A stretch of 64,000 nt of DNA from Streptomyces plumbidurans (GTDB lineage Bacteria; Actinomycetota; Actinomycetes; Streptomycetales; Streptomycetaceae): the NCBI RefSeq assembly GCF_019857225.1, contig NZ_JAFJSY010000043.1:43304-107303 (forward strand). The letters are read 5' to 3'. Below the pieces are notes generated by a model. It did not search any database and was not told the DNA's origin. It saw only the letters and a program-made list of their open reading frames with translations. Of the stretch, positions 1 to 8,571 are shown piece after piece. Position 1 is the stretch's first letter, and every line of letters begins with the position of its first letter. Both the position numbers and the translations under genes were made by a program.

Positions 1-111
1 CGGCACGGGAGTCGTGCGGCCCGCCATCGCCGCAAGGTACTCACAGCCCTCTGGCGCGGCCGCGCCGTCTTCGACCCCTTCGAAGGGAGTTCTTGCTGGT
101 GGACACTGTGA
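1..111 (+). CDS. C-terminal end of an upstream protein (partial)
   Basis: Frame 1 is open from the first base and ends at a TGA at 109-111. The 36 visible residues finish with an ALWRGRAVFDPFEG stretch that reads like an ordinary protein C-terminus. The stop overlaps the ATG at 111 of the following glycosyltransferase (TGATG), the usual sign of translational coupling in an actinomycete operon. The rest of the gene lies outside the window, so no function can be given. The glycosyltransferase downstream suggests a polysaccharide or glycan gene, but that is inference from position only. Confidence 0.4.
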   Translation, partial: RHGSRAARHRRKVLTALWRGRAVFDPFEGSSCWWTL

Positions 112-1262
112 TGTCCCGCCCGTACCAGCTGACCGCGCCGCCCAGGGGGCGGTGCATATCCATCGTGGCCCGGGTGTACGGGTATCCGCCGGACCACAAT
201 GCAGGCTCCGAATGGATGCTGCACTCGATGCTCCGCCCTCTGGCCGAACGCGGTCACCGGGTGGAAGTCTGGCTGTCGCACCCAGGGAGGATCGAGAAGA
301 ACTACGAGATCGACGGGGTGCAGGTCGTCCCCTATCAGGAAGGCATGGACTTCGCCGCTCATGCCCAGAAGGCGGACGTGCTGTTGTCCCACTTCGAGAA
401 CGTGCCTCTGATGGCAGGACTCGCCCGGGACCGGCTGATCCCCCTGGCCGTGATCTGCCACGACAACTTCGCGGTGAGCTTCCACAACGCGGCGGGAGCC
501 GATCTCGTCGTGTACAACAGCGAGTGGATCAGGCGGGACGGAGAGATCTTCTACGCCCGTTACCCGCGGGAGTTCCTGCCCAGGAACAGCATCGTGGTCC
601 GGCCCCCGGTGATCGCGGAGGAATACCACACCCAGCCAGGGGATTGTGCGACCCTCGTCAATCTCAATCCCGACAAGGGCGGCGAGGTCTTCTGGCAGAT
701 CGCCGCGTGGACCCCGGAATGGAATTTTCTCGGTGTCCGCGGCGCCTATGGGCGGCAGGTCATGCCGCCGCCACGGCTGCCCAACTGTGAAGTGGTGGAC
801 GGAGTGCCCGGGCAGCGCATGCGCGAGCACGTCTACAGCCGGTCGCGCGTGGTGTTGATGCCGAGCCTGTACGAGTCTTGGGGGCGGGTGGCCGTGGAGG
901 CGTTCGCTTCGGGTATCCCGGTCGTCGCCCATCCCACACCCGGGCTCGTCGAGTCCCTGGGAGAGGCCGGGATCTTCGCCTACCGCGACGACCTCAACGC
1001 CTGGATCCATGCTCTGTCGTCGCTGCGGGACCCGGACAACTGGGCGCGGGCCTCCCGTCGGGCCAAGGCCCGCTCCATCGAACTGAGCGCGGCTCCCGAC
1101 CTCGACCTGTGGTCCGACGCCGTCGAAGCACTGAGCAGGACCGGCCGGCGCCACGGAGTGCGCAGGCGGGCCATCGGCACGCTCGTCGACGCCGGCGACA
1201 TACGCCCTGTCCCCGGTGACGGTGCCGCGGATCCGGCGGCCGACCGACGCACCTGCCCCTGA
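99..1262 (+). CDS. glycosyltransferase, GT-B fold (GT4/GT1-like)
   Basis: This should transfer a sugar from an activated nucleotide donor to an unknown acceptor in the cytoplasm. The N-terminus has the acceptor-side Rossmann start (ISIVARVYGYPPDHNAGSEWM). The C-terminal half carries the donor-site pattern of GT4-like enzymes: VVLMPSLYESWGRVAVEAFASGIPVVAH, with the typical E-x7-E region. GTG 99 is preferred because GGGAG (85-89) lies 9 nt upstream. ATG 111 overlaps the stop of the preceding frame and is a real alternative. The last 40 residues, after the last helix, are arginine-rich and look non-homologous. They overlap the next small reading frame, so a frameshift near 1140-1215 is possible. 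Family assignment is secure; donor and acceptor are unknown. Confidence 0.85.
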   Translation: MDTVMSRPYQLTAPPRGRCISIVARVYGYPPDHNAGSEWMLHSMLRPLAERGHRVEVWLSHPGRIEKNYEIDGVQVVPYQEGMDFAAHAQKADVLLSHFENVPLMAGLARDRLIPLAVICHDNFAVSFHNAAGADLVVYNSEWIRRDGEIFYARYPREFLPRNSIVVRPPVIAEEYHTQPGDCATLVNLNPDKGGEVFWQIAAWTPEWNFLGVRGAYGRQVMPPPRLPNCEVVDGVPGQRMREHVYSRSRVVLMPSLYESWGRVAVEAFASGIPVVAHPTPGLVESLGEAGIFAYRDDLNAWIHALSSLRDPDNWARASRRAKARSIELSAAPDLDLWSDAVEALSRTGRRHGVRRRAIGTLVDAGDIRPVPGDGAADPAADRRTCP

Positions 1263-1485
1263 AAGTAACACCCACGGCAACGCCACGCCTTACCTGGGAA
1301 ACGCCCGCGACGGCGGCCAGGCACCGGCCTTCTCCGACATCGACCTCGCCCTCAACGACAACGGATCACACGTAGTGATGTGGGTCTGCGCCAGCGCCGA
1401 CAACAACGCGCCGGGAGGCAACAGCCAGGTGGCCTCCACCATCGGCCACCGCACGTCACCCTTCACCGCCGTCGCGATCATCTGA
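1216..1485 (+). CDS. small protein of unknown function (or shifted 3' part of the glycosyltransferase)
   Basis: This is an 89-aa frame starting at GTG 1216 inside the last 47 bases of the glycosyltransferase gene, in another frame. It is not an obvious shadow: its codons end almost always in G or C from about 1275 to the stop, and the sequence (SDIDLALNDNGSHVVMWVCASADNNAPGG) has normal composition. There is no good ribosome-binding site, and the same frame is open for a further 60 bases upstream. It could therefore be a small coupled gene or the displaced tail of the preceding protein. I do not recognise the family. Confidence 0.4.
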   Translation: MTVPRIRRPTDAPAPESNTHGNATPYLGNARDGGQAPAFSDIDLALNDNGSHVVMWVCASADNNAPGGNSQVASTIGHRTSPFTAVAII

Positions 1486-1659
1486 GGACCGCGACGGCGT
1501 CCACCCCCTTGCCACGGGAGGCAGACCGCAATGCCGCCAAGGACGGATTCAGCACGTCACCGACCACGCGGGCCACCCACGCGAGGCGTCCCTAGGGCTC
1601 TCGGCGCTGCCGAAGCGCCGGCACAAACACGCGATGGCTTGCCAGCAAAGGAGATCAGC

Positions 1660-2991
1660 ATGATCGATACAGCGACACCCGAAGACACCACCTCAGCGCC
1701 GGCCGCGCTGACGACCGGAATCGAGACACTGGGCCACGCGAACCGGTTCGCCGTCTGGGACTCCGAGTTCCGCTACGACGGCCGTCTTCGCGTCCCGGTG
1801 GGCGTGAGGATCACCAAGGTTCGCTACGCGTACTACGGCAACGACAAGGCCGAGACGGAGGCAGTCCGGCTGCTGCGTGGCAGCATGGGCGTGGACCAGC
1901 AGTACGAGGTCATCGACCTGACCTTCCTGGCGGACTCCGACGTCATCACCTTCACCCTGCGCGGTGACCTCAACGTCGACGCGGCGCCCGACAAGGGCCA
2001 GTACAGCAAGACGTACCCGATCCTGGTGAGGGTCGACCTCAGCAACGGCGAGACCCGCACGGCCAGCCCGCAGGTGGAGGTGCTCTGGCCCGAATACATT
2101 CCGGACCAAGGCAGGATCGGGCGCCCCTTCGTCCGCCTGCCCTGGGACTACGTCTGGGGCGGAAATCCCAACAGCCAAGCCGGGTTCGGCTACGTCGCGG
2201 ACAGTGGTTACATCCCCGGCGACAAGCTCATCGTCGACCTGGTCAACCCGCGCCAGGGCAGGGACGTCCCCGGCAGTCACAGCGACTTCGTCTACTACCA
2301 GCTGGTACACGAGGACGGCACTCCATCCCACCTCACCACCACCCCACGCAAACTGAAGGTGGAGGGGCACGCCGACGCCGGGACCAGCCGCAAGCAGACG
2401 CTGGGTGCCATCGACCTGCGCGAGGCAGGTGACAAGCCGGGGTACTACCGCTTCCTGGTGTGGCCGCAGGCCACTGACCCCAGTGGCGAGCCGAGCGCGA
2501 CCAGCTGGGACCCGAGCAGGCCCGGGGACGCCTTCCAGGTCGGCAGCCTCTACTACCGCTACACCGCCCCTCACAGCGCGCAGTTCTCGGTGAGGCCGGG
2601 CGGTCCGCCGGACGTGCGGCTGGACGGCGACCATTCCGTCGGCTATCCGGGAGTGCGGCTGGAGGCCCAGGACGGCCCCGTACCTCCGCAGACCGTCCGG
2701 GTCACTCTGCCCCAGGGCATGGGGCTGCAGTTCGTCGAAGAGGGCAACCCCGGCTACCAGTTGACCGTCCAGGACGCCGACGGCACTGTGAAGCCGTACC
2801 CAGGGCGCCTGTCGGGGGACGGCCAGACGCTCACGTTCGATAACGTCGATCTGGACCTTCTGACCAGGGGATCCAGGTCCACGATCTGGGTGGCGGTGAA
2901 GGCCACCGACACCACCACCGCCGCACGCACATCCCTGACGTTCCACGTGGGAAACCAGAGCAGCCAGTCCACCCCGATCGAGGTCACCTAG
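1660..2991 (+). CDS. hypothetical protein, predicted soluble beta-rich
   Basis: This is a 443-aa protein that I do not recognise. The start ATG 1660 follows AAAGGAG (1648-1653) at ideal spacing; the open frame extends upstream but without another good start. There is no signal peptide and no membrane segment. The sequence alternates short hydrophobic strands with Gly/Asp/Pro turns (KVRYAYYGNDKAETEAVRLL, FTLRGDLNVD, TYPILVRVDLSNGETRTASPQVEVLWPEY), which suggests a beta-sandwich or several Ig-like modules. The last 100 residues (VRLDGDHSVGYPGVRLEAQDG onward) resemble a domain of an extracellular or surface-associated protein, yet no export signal is visible. A hairpin follows at 2999-3021. Confidence 0.7.
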   Translation: MIDTATPEDTTSAPAALTTGIETLGHANRFAVWDSEFRYDGRLRVPVGVRITKVRYAYYGNDKAETEAVRLLRGSMGVDQQYEVIDLTFLADSDVITFTLRGDLNVDAAPDKGQYSKTYPILVRVDLSNGETRTASPQVEVLWPEYIPDQGRIGRPFVRLPWDYVWGGNPNSQAGFGYVADSGYIPGDKLIVDLVNPRQGRDVPGSHSDFVYYQLVHEDGTPSHLTTTPRKLKVEGHADAGTSRKQTLGAIDLREAGDKPGYYRFLVWPQATDPSGEPSATSWDPSRPGDAFQVGSLYYRYTAPHSAQFSVRPGGPPDVRLDGDHSVGYPGVRLEAQDGPVPPQTVRVTLPQGMGLQFVEEGNPGYQLTVQDADGTVKPYPGRLSGDGQTLTFDNVDLDLLTRGSRSTIWVAVKATDTTTAARTSLTFHVGNQSSQSTPIEVT

Positions 2992-2998
2992 GCCGGCG

Positions 2999-3021
2999 CG
3001 CGCCCGGCAAGTCTGGGCGCG
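2999..3021. terminator. GC hairpin between convergent genes
   Basis: CGCGCCC (2999-3005) pairs with GGGCGCG (3015-3021) across a 9-base loop. It lies just after the stop of the gene ending at 2991 and before the convergent GDSL hydrolase gene. No U-tract follows, which is usual for Streptomyces. The bases from 3022 to 3146 include a short GGTGCC tandem run (about 3123-3140). Confidence 0.45.
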
Positions 3022-3146
3022 GGCAGGCCGGTGTCGCGCGCAGCACAACTGCCCGTTGCTGCACTGGCGTTGGGGTAGTCGAAGGGACCGGCAGCCCGGG
3101 ACGTATCCTGCCGTCCCGGGCCCGGTGCCGGTGCCGGTGCCTGGGG

Positions 3147-4463
3147 TCAGGCGGTCGGGGTCCACCTCTGCGCCGCCGTGCCGTTGCAGTCGTAGATCTG
3201 CAGTTGGGTTCCGTCGGCAGTGGCGGCTGCCGGGTCGTCGAGGCAGCGGCCCGACTGCGGGTTGACCAGTGAGGAGTTGGGGCCACTCACCCAGCGCTGT
3301 GCCCCGGTTCCGTTGCACTGCCAGAGCTGGACCTTCGTCCCGTTCGCCGTGCCGCTGTTGCTCACGTCGAGGCAGCCGCCGCGCGCACGCAGGGTGCCGC
3401 CCGCGTCCGGCACGTACGTCCACTGCTGGGCGTCGGTGCCGTTGCAGCCGTACAGCTGTACATGGGTGCCGTTGGCCGTTCCGCCGCCCTGCACATCGAG
3501 GCACTTGCCTGCGATGCCCGAAGAGAACGCCGCGGTGTGCAGCTCGCCCTGGGACTTGAGCGCCGTCTCCACGAGCGTGGCCGCCGCCCGCATTCCCGCC
3601 TCGTTGGGGTGGTAGGTCGAACGCCCAGCACTGGGACGGTAGTTCTCCACCCAGGGGTCCGCGGAGCAGGCGTCGTGTCCGTGGCTCGCGGCGGCCAGGT
3701 CGACCAGGGTGGCTCCCGTGGCGTGTGCCGCAGTGGCGGTCGCGTCCGCCAGGCGCGTGGCGATGCTGCGCTCGAAGGCTGCCTGGTCGCCGGTCAGCGG
3801 AACATTCGTGCACACCCCGGCATCCGGCAGGATGGTGAAGTAGTTGACCAGGTAGACATGCGCCTGTGGTGCAGTGCTGTGCACGGCGTTCACGACGTTC
3901 TCGATCCGACCGGCCACCTCCGGGAAGGTCCGGTTGATCGCGTCCTGGTCCACGCTGCCGCAGTTGGTGCCGCCAGCGGTCTGGCAGGAATAGACGTTGA
4001 TGCTGCCCAGGTAGTCGACATCGTTGCCGCCGATGGTCACCGTGACCACACGGGTCGACGGGGTCACGGCCTGGACCTGCGGAGGTTGCCCCGCCTGACT
4101 CACCGTCAGCAGGTTCGCGGTGGTCGCGCCGCTGCACGAGACGTCCGTAAGGTTCGCCCCGGACTCACGGGCTACGACACTGGCGTAGTTGTTGGCCGAC
4201 CGCGCGCACGCCGACGCTCCGCTGCCCGTCTGTGCGGGCGGAATGCCGGGTCCAGCCGCGTAGGAACTGCCCATAGCGACGTAGTCGAGCCCGGAGGCAG
4301 CGGCTGAGGCGGCTGCGGGGCGAGGAGCATCCTGTGTCGCTGCTTCGGCCTGGGCAGTCGCCGCGGGCACGGTCAGTGCCGCGGCAAACGCCGCCGCGAC
4401 GGCGCACGCGGCGCGAGCTCTCTTCCAGGGGTGGACGCGGCTTTTCGTACGCGGACCCAGCAT
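3147..4463 (-). CDS. secreted GDSL/SGNH hydrolase with C-terminal ricin-type beta-trefoil lectin domain
   Basis: This should be an extracellular esterase or lipase tethered to carbohydrate through a CBM13-type domain. ATG 4463 follows AAAGGA. Residues 1-40 form a signal peptide (KSRVHPWKRARAACAV, then an Ala-rich core). The hydrolase domain, about residues 58-300, has block I YVAMGSSYAAGPG with the nucleophile in G-S-S (replacing the usual GDS), block III TIGGNDVDYL, and block V YHPNEAGM with the catalytic His. The last 130 residues hold three lectin repeats, each with CLDV or CLDD and a QxW motif (QQWTY, QRWVS, QRWTP). It resembles Streptomyces secreted lipases of the SCO1725/SCO7513 type. 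The real substrate cannot be read from sequence. Confidence 0.92.
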   Translation of the reverse strand: MLGPRTKSRVHPWKRARAACAVAAAFAAALTVPAATAQAEAATQDAPRPAAASAAASGLDYVAMGSSYAAGPGIPPAQTGSGASACARSANNYASVVARESGANLTDVSCSGATTANLLTVSQAGQPPQVQAVTPSTRVVTVTIGGNDVDYLGSINVYSCQTAGGTNCGSVDQDAINRTFPEVAGRIENVVNAVHSTAPQAHVYLVNYFTILPDAGVCTNVPLTGDQAAFERSIATRLADATATAAHATGATLVDLAAASHGHDACSADPWVENYRPSAGRSTYHPNEAGMRAAATLVETALKSQGELHTAAFSSGIAGKCLDVQGGGTANGTHVQLYGCNGTDAQQWTYVPDAGGTLRARGGCLDVSNSGTANGTKVQLWQCNGTGAQRWVSGPNSSLVNPQSGRCLDDPAAATADGTQLQIYDCNGTAAQRWTPTA

Positions 4464-4598
4464 CGGGTTCCTTTCCACTCCACGTGGCCGGGAACGGCAA
4501 GGGTGCGGGACCGCACCGCGGCCTGGCAACGTTGTCGCCCCGCACCCTAACGGGCGACGGCGCCCGGGCCAAGAGCACAGAAGAGCACAGAATCAGCC

Positions 4599-5135
4599 TC
4601 ACCTGCTCGGTACAGGAACCGCGTTGCCTGCGGCGTTGCACCGCACCGTCCATGCAGTCGTCTCCCCCGGCTCGTAGACCCTGACATCCACATCGGGGGG
4701 ACGTCGGCTGCCTGACGTGTCGGCGTTGGCGGCCGTGCAGATGATCTGGCTGAGGCCGAGGCCGCCTCCGTTCATCTGCGCGACGGACACCGGGAGATGC
4801 ACATCCACGGCTCCGTCTGCGGCACTCGCCGTCAACCGACCTGGGAACGAGGGCACTTCAGTGACCAGGCCGCGAGCCTTCTCAGCCGTATCGGGCCCCT
4901 TGAGGAGGAGGTCGAGGGCCTGTTGCGGGGTCGCTCGGGCGTCGACTTTGCGGGGTGCGGCCTCAATGCCGTAGGGGCCGACGAAGTAGAGACGGGCGTA
5001 CTGGGCCACGGAATCGGCCCTCAAGCCCGAGGCCGGGGCACCGGCCGGAACCGGACCGGTCGAACCGACACCGCAGCCCGCCAGCATCAACGCAAGCGCC
5101 GACACAAGGATGACGTGGCAGGTGAGCCGGCGCAC
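4599..5135 (-). CDS. lipoprotein with GerMN-like domain, partner of the adjacent two-component system
   Basis: This is a 178-aa exported lipoprotein. The GTG start at 5135 shares one base with the TAG stop of the kinase gene (TAGTG), so translation is coupled. The signal peptide ends in lipobox LAGC with the lipidated Cys at residue 21. The mature part (VAQYARLYFVGPYGIEAAPRKV, then TPQQALDLLLKGPDTAEKARGL) matches the GerMN pattern often found in actinobacterial lipoproteins next to sensor kinases. I infer that it sits on the outer membrane face and modulates the kinase, as lipoproteins beside AfsQ-like or MtrAB-type systems are thought to do. The domain call is by eye. Confidence 0.8.
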   Translation of the reverse strand: MRRLTCHVILVSALALMLAGCGVGSTGPVPAGAPASGLRADSVAQYARLYFVGPYGIEAAPRKVDARATPQQALDLLLKGPDTAEKARGLVTEVPSFPGRLTASAADGAVDVHLPVSVAQMNGGGLGLSQIICTAANADTSGSRRPPDVDVRVYEPGETTAWTVRCNAAGNAVPVPSR

Positions 5136-6586
5136 TACGCCTCCCCCTCCTTCGCGGGCCGGTGCGGGAGGACGATCGTGAACACCGCTCCCCCCTCAGG
5201 GAGGTTGGCCGCGGTGAGACTTCCGTCGTGCAGGCGTACGTTCTCCCGCGCGATGGCGAGCCCGAGCCCGCTGCCTTCGGAGCGGCTCCGAGCGGCGTCC
5301 GCCTTGTAGAAGCGGTCGAAGACGTGCGGCAGGACCTGGTCGGGGATGCCGGGGCCACGGTCGGCGACGGTGATCACCACGGCTTCCTGGCCGACCGTCG
5401 CCCGGACGGTGACGGGTGCGGCGCCGTGTTTGAGCGCGTTGCCGATCAGGTTGGCGAGGACGATGTCGATACGGCGTGAGTCGATACGGATCCGTGCATC
5501 GTGTGCGGGCAGTTCGGTGATGACCTTGTCCGGCGCCGGCCAGCCGCGCAGTTGAAGCGTCTTGTGGATGAGGGTGTGCAGACTCACCTCGTCCCGCTGG
5601 AGCGTCGCGGCGCCCGCGTCGAAGCGGGATATCTCCATCAGATCCTCCACCATGACGACCAACTTGCGCGTCTCGTCGCTGATCAGACGGACCGCGTCGG
5701 CGGTGTCCGGGGGCAGGCCGCCCGTGCGGGCGTCGTCGTCGAGGGCGTCGGTGACGGCCACCATCGCGGCCAGCGGGGTGCGCAGTTCGTGGGAGACGTC
5801 GGAGGCGAACCGGCGGGCGTTTGCCTCCATGCGCCGCAGTTCGGCGTCGTCGTGCTGAAGTCTGGCGGCCATGGTGTTGAAGGTGTTGGTCAGTGCGGCG
5901 AGTTCGTCGCTGCCGTTGACGTCGAGACGCGTGTCCAGATCCCCCCGCGTGATCTTCTCGGCCGCCGCGCGCAGCCGGCCCACCGGGCGCAGCACCCGCC
6001 GGGCGGCGAACAGGGCGGGCAGGACGGCCAGGACGAGCGCCGGGACGGCTCCCGCCCAGGCCGCGGTGATCAGGGCGGAGACGTCGGCCTGTTCACGATC
6101 CAGTGAGACCACCGCGTAGACGACGAGCCCCGATCGCTTCTCCGCTGTCGCGCCCAGGTCGGTGTGGTTCACGGGCATCCCGATGATCAGCCGCGGCTCA
6201 CCGGGGCCCGCCACACGCTCGTAGAACGTGCTGCTGCCGCTCTTCACCGCGGCGCGCAGCGAACCGCTGACGTCACTGGCCGTGCCGATCAACGGACCGC
6301 CGGCACGGGAGACGGCCGTGTGCCAACCGCGCGAGCCGGAGGCGAGGTCGAGTTGGCGCGCGAAGACGCGCAGGTCCGCATCGGTCGGGTCGGACGGCAG
6401 ATTGGGGACGAGCGAATCGACTTGGAGACGCAGGTCGTTGACGGCGCCCTTCTGGGTACGGTCCAGGATCGAGCTACGCGCCTGGTGGAAGGTGAGCGCT
6501 GCGGTGATGAGCGAGCTGAGCGCCGCGACGAGCAGGAAAACGACGACCATGCGCGGGCGCAGACCGTGGACGGGCGCGAGTCTCAT
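5135..6586 (-). CDS. sensor histidine kinase, AfsQ2-like
   Basis: This is a 483-aa membrane kinase that should phosphorylate the regulator encoded just upstream. ATG 6586 overlaps the regulator stop (ATGA). TM1 is near residues 12-32 (VVVFLLVAALSSLITAAL), followed by about 130 extracytoplasmic residues, then TM2 (AGAVPALVLAVLPALFAA) and a HAMP segment (RRVLRPVGRLRAAAEKI). HisKA carries the phospho-acceptor in FASDVSHELRTPLAAM. The ATPase domain shows the N box (LANLIGNALKHG), G1 (DRGPGIPD), F box (DRFYKAD) and G2 (GSGLGLAI). The order regulator-kinase-lipoprotein matches afsQ1-afsQ2-lipoprotein of S. coelicolor. I use 'AfsQ-like' because the divergent sigQ gene is not here. Confidence 0.9.
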   Translation of the reverse strand: MRLAPVHGLRPRMVVVFLLVAALSSLITAALTFHQARSSILDRTQKGAVNDLRLQVDSLVPNLPSDPTDADLRVFARQLDLASGSRGWHTAVSRAGGPLIGTASDVSGSLRAAVKSGSSTFYERVAGPGEPRLIIGMPVNHTDLGATAEKRSGLVVYAVVSLDREQADVSALITAAWAGAVPALVLAVLPALFAARRVLRPVGRLRAAAEKITRGDLDTRLDVNGSDELAALTNTFNTMAARLQHDDAELRRMEANARRFASDVSHELRTPLAAMVAVTDALDDDARTGGLPPDTADAVRLISDETRKLVVMVEDLMEISRFDAGAATLQRDEVSLHTLIHKTLQLRGWPAPDKVITELPAHDARIRIDSRRIDIVLANLIGNALKHGAAPVTVRATVGQEAVVITVADRGPGIPDQVLPHVFDRFYKADAARSRSEGSGLGLAIARENVRLHDGSLTAANLPEGGAVFTIVLPHRPAKEGEA

Positions 6587-7281
6587 GCGGGCAGCGGGCC
6601 GAAGCGGTAACCGAACCCGCGCACGGTCTGGACGTACACCGGATGGCGCGAGTCCTCCTCGATCTTGGCGCGGAGCCGCATCACGCAGGCGTCGACCAGG
6701 CGGACGTCTCCGTAGTAGCTGTGCTCCCAGATGTCCTCGAGCAGCTGCTGACGGCTGAAGGTCCGCTCGGGTGCGGCGCTCAGGAACAGCAGTAGCTTCA
6801 ACTCCGATGGAGCGAGGGCGAGTTCCGCTCCGCGTTTGCGGACGATGAGCGCGCTGCGGTCGATGTCCAGATCGCCCACGGTGACCCGCCCGGCGTCCGC
6901 GCCGGTGTCGGACGGGGAAGGCGCCACGCGACGCAGGACCGCACGCATACGCGCCTCGATGAGCGCGACACTCGCGGGCTTGACGACGTAGTCGTCCGCG
7001 CCCGCCTCCAGTCCGATCACCACGTCGACGTCGTCGGTGCGCGCCGACAGGATCACGATCGGCAGGCGGCTGGTCGCGCGGATACGGCTGCAGACCTCCA
7101 GACCGCTCATTCCGGGCAGCATCAGATCGAGGAGTACGAGGTCGGGTTTGAAGGCGGCCAGCGCCTCCAGACCACTCTCGCCGGTGCCGACGGCCTCGGT
7201 CTCGTGCCCGTTGCGGGACAGGCCCAGCACGACGCCCCGGCGCACGGCCGGATCGTCCTCGATCAGCAGCACACGGCTCAT
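6583..7281 (-). CDS. OmpR/PhoB-family response regulator, AfsQ1-like
   Basis: This is a 232-aa DNA-binding response regulator. The receiver domain begins MSRVLLIEDDPAV, with the acidic pair E/D/D, the phospho-acceptor Asp in LVLLDLMLPGMSG and the conserved Lys in YVVKPAS. The C-terminal half is a winged helix (LAPSELKLLLFL, RQQLLEDIWEHSYYGDVRLVDACVMRLRAKIEED, VRGFGYRFG). ATG 7281 is chosen because GGAAGGG lies upstream and homologues begin there; an earlier in-frame start at 7302 adds seven poor residues. The phrase IVILSARTDDVDVVIGLEAGADDYVVKPAS is very close to AfsQ1, which in S. coelicolor responds to nitrogen imbalance and controls antibiotic genes. Target genes here are not known. Confidence 0.9.
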   Translation of the reverse strand: MSRVLLIEDDPAVRRGVVLGLSRNGHETEAVGTGESGLEALAAFKPDLVLLDLMLPGMSGLEVCSRIRATSRLPIVILSARTDDVDVVIGLEAGADDYVVKPASVALIEARMRAVLRRVAPSPSDTGADAGRVTVGDLDIDRSALIVRKRGAELALAPSELKLLLFLSAAPERTFSRQQLLEDIWEHSYYGDVRLVDACVMRLRAKIEEDSRHPVYVQTVRGFGYRFGPLPA

Positions 7282-7379
7282 GCGGACGGGATCCCTTCCC
7301 ACAGACTCCGGACATCAGGTTTCACAGGAGCATCAGTCGGCTTCCGACCACGCGGTCAGGCCGCGCCCGCAGGCGTGAC

Positions 7380-8555
7380 TCACCTGAGGCGGCTGACGTC
7401 GACCGTGCCCGCACCCAGCACCGGGACCGGGATTGCCGCCCACAGCACGACCCCGGTGAAAACCAGCGCCACCAGTGCCGCCGGTCCGCGCCGACCGCGT
7501 GCCCAGCCCGAGCGGAACCGTACCGGATCCTCGATCAGCCGTGCTGTCGCCGCAGCGGCCGCAAGCGACACCACGATCGCGACAGCCGCGCCGCCCCACC
7601 TGCCGAGCGGGGAGAGCCGGGGCAACAGCAGCAGGTACACCGGCCAGTGCCACAGATACAGGCTGTACGACAGGGTGCCCAGGCGGCGCGGGAGCCGGCT
7701 GCCCGCCACCCGGGCCGCGAGGGTGCGCGGCACTTCCACCAGGAGAACGATCAGCACGGCCGAGGCCAAGGAGTGCAGGAAGAGTCCGCCGTGGAAGAGA
7801 AGCGGCTCCTTCTCACCATCGGTGACCCCCCACGCGGCGGCGAGCGCGCACGCCAGCACCAGGCACGCCATGTCAGCGGCGCGGCGCGGCACCCGGCGCG
7901 CGATACCGCGCACGGGCTCGGTCGCCACCAGCGCCCCGAGCAGCAGTGCGGCAGCACGCGTGTCGGTCCCCTCGTAGGCCCGGGTGGTGTCCACAGCGGT
8001 GCCGAGGGAGGAGGTCAGAGCCAGGGCGACCAAGGCTCCCGAACCGGCGAGCAGCGCCACGACCCGCTCGCCGTACGGACTCCGTGCCGCCACGGCCACC
8101 ACGAGTGGCCAGGCCAGATAGAACTGCCACTCCACACCGATGCTCCACAGGTGGGCGAAGACACGGGTGTCGGAGGCGTTCCAGTAGCCGATCTGGTCAG
8201 TGATGTAGTGCCAGTTGAGCACCTGGGCCCCGACCCACGGCGCATCGTCGAGCGCGAACCGCAACTGTGCCAAGGTGCCCCAGGCCCAGGTCGCGAGCAG
8301 GGTCACGGCCACCACGCAGGCCAGGGCGGGCAGCAGGCGGCGAGCACGACGGCCCCAGAACGCGATCAGGTTGATGCGGCCGCGCTCTCCCTCACCGAGC
8401 AGCAGCCCGGTGATCAGAAACCCGGACAGCACGAAGAACAGGTCGACGCCGAGGAAGCCGCCGCGGACGAACCCGGCATGGAAGAGCAGTACGGCCGCGA
8501 CCGCGAATCCGCGCAGGCCGTCCAGGGCGGCAATGTGCACACGACGCTCGCTCAT
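7380..8555 (-). CDS. acyltransferase family 3 (OafA/YrhL-like) membrane protein
   Basis: This is a 391-aa integral membrane O-acyltransferase with about ten TM helices. The family start HIAALDGLRGFAVAAVLLFHAG holds the conserved R and H (RGxAxxxVxxxH), followed by GGFLGVDLFFVLSGFLITGLL. A later VEWQFYLAWPL contains the conserved E-x-F/Y motif. The C-terminal segment YSLYLWHWPVYLLLLPRLS is also typical. Such enzymes move acyl groups across the membrane onto cell-surface glycans, peptidoglycan or secreted compounds. The gene follows an SGNH lipoprotein gene by 16 bases. Fused AT3-SGNH proteins are known, so the two products probably work as a pair. No glycan gene is adjacent to suggest the acceptor. 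Confidence 0.92.
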   Translation of the reverse strand: MSERRVHIAALDGLRGFAVAAVLLFHAGFVRGGFLGVDLFFVLSGFLITGLLLGEGERGRINLIAFWGRRARRLLPALACVVAVTLLATWAWGTLAQLRFALDDAPWVGAQVLNWHYITDQIGYWNASDTRVFAHLWSIGVEWQFYLAWPLVVAVAARSPYGERVVALLAGSGALVALALTSSLGTAVDTTRAYEGTDTRAAALLLGALVATEPVRGIARRVPRRAADMACLVLACALAAAWGVTDGEKEPLLFHGGLFLHSLASAVLIVLLVEVPRTLAARVAGSRLPRRLGTLSYSLYLWHWPVYLLLLPRLSPLGRWGGAAVAIVVSLAAAAATARLIEDPVRFRSGWARGRRGPAALVALVFTGVVLWAAIPVPVLGAGTVDVSRLR

Positions 8556-8571
8556 GAAACGCGCCGCTCCC

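Noticed and set aside
1693..4137. An 814-codon open frame on the minus strand, opposite the genes at 1660-2991 and overlapping the GDSL hydrolase
   Set aside because: Arginine/glycine-rich composition with no domain; it mirrors the third-position bias of the two well-supported genes on either side, as is usual in 70% G+C DNA.
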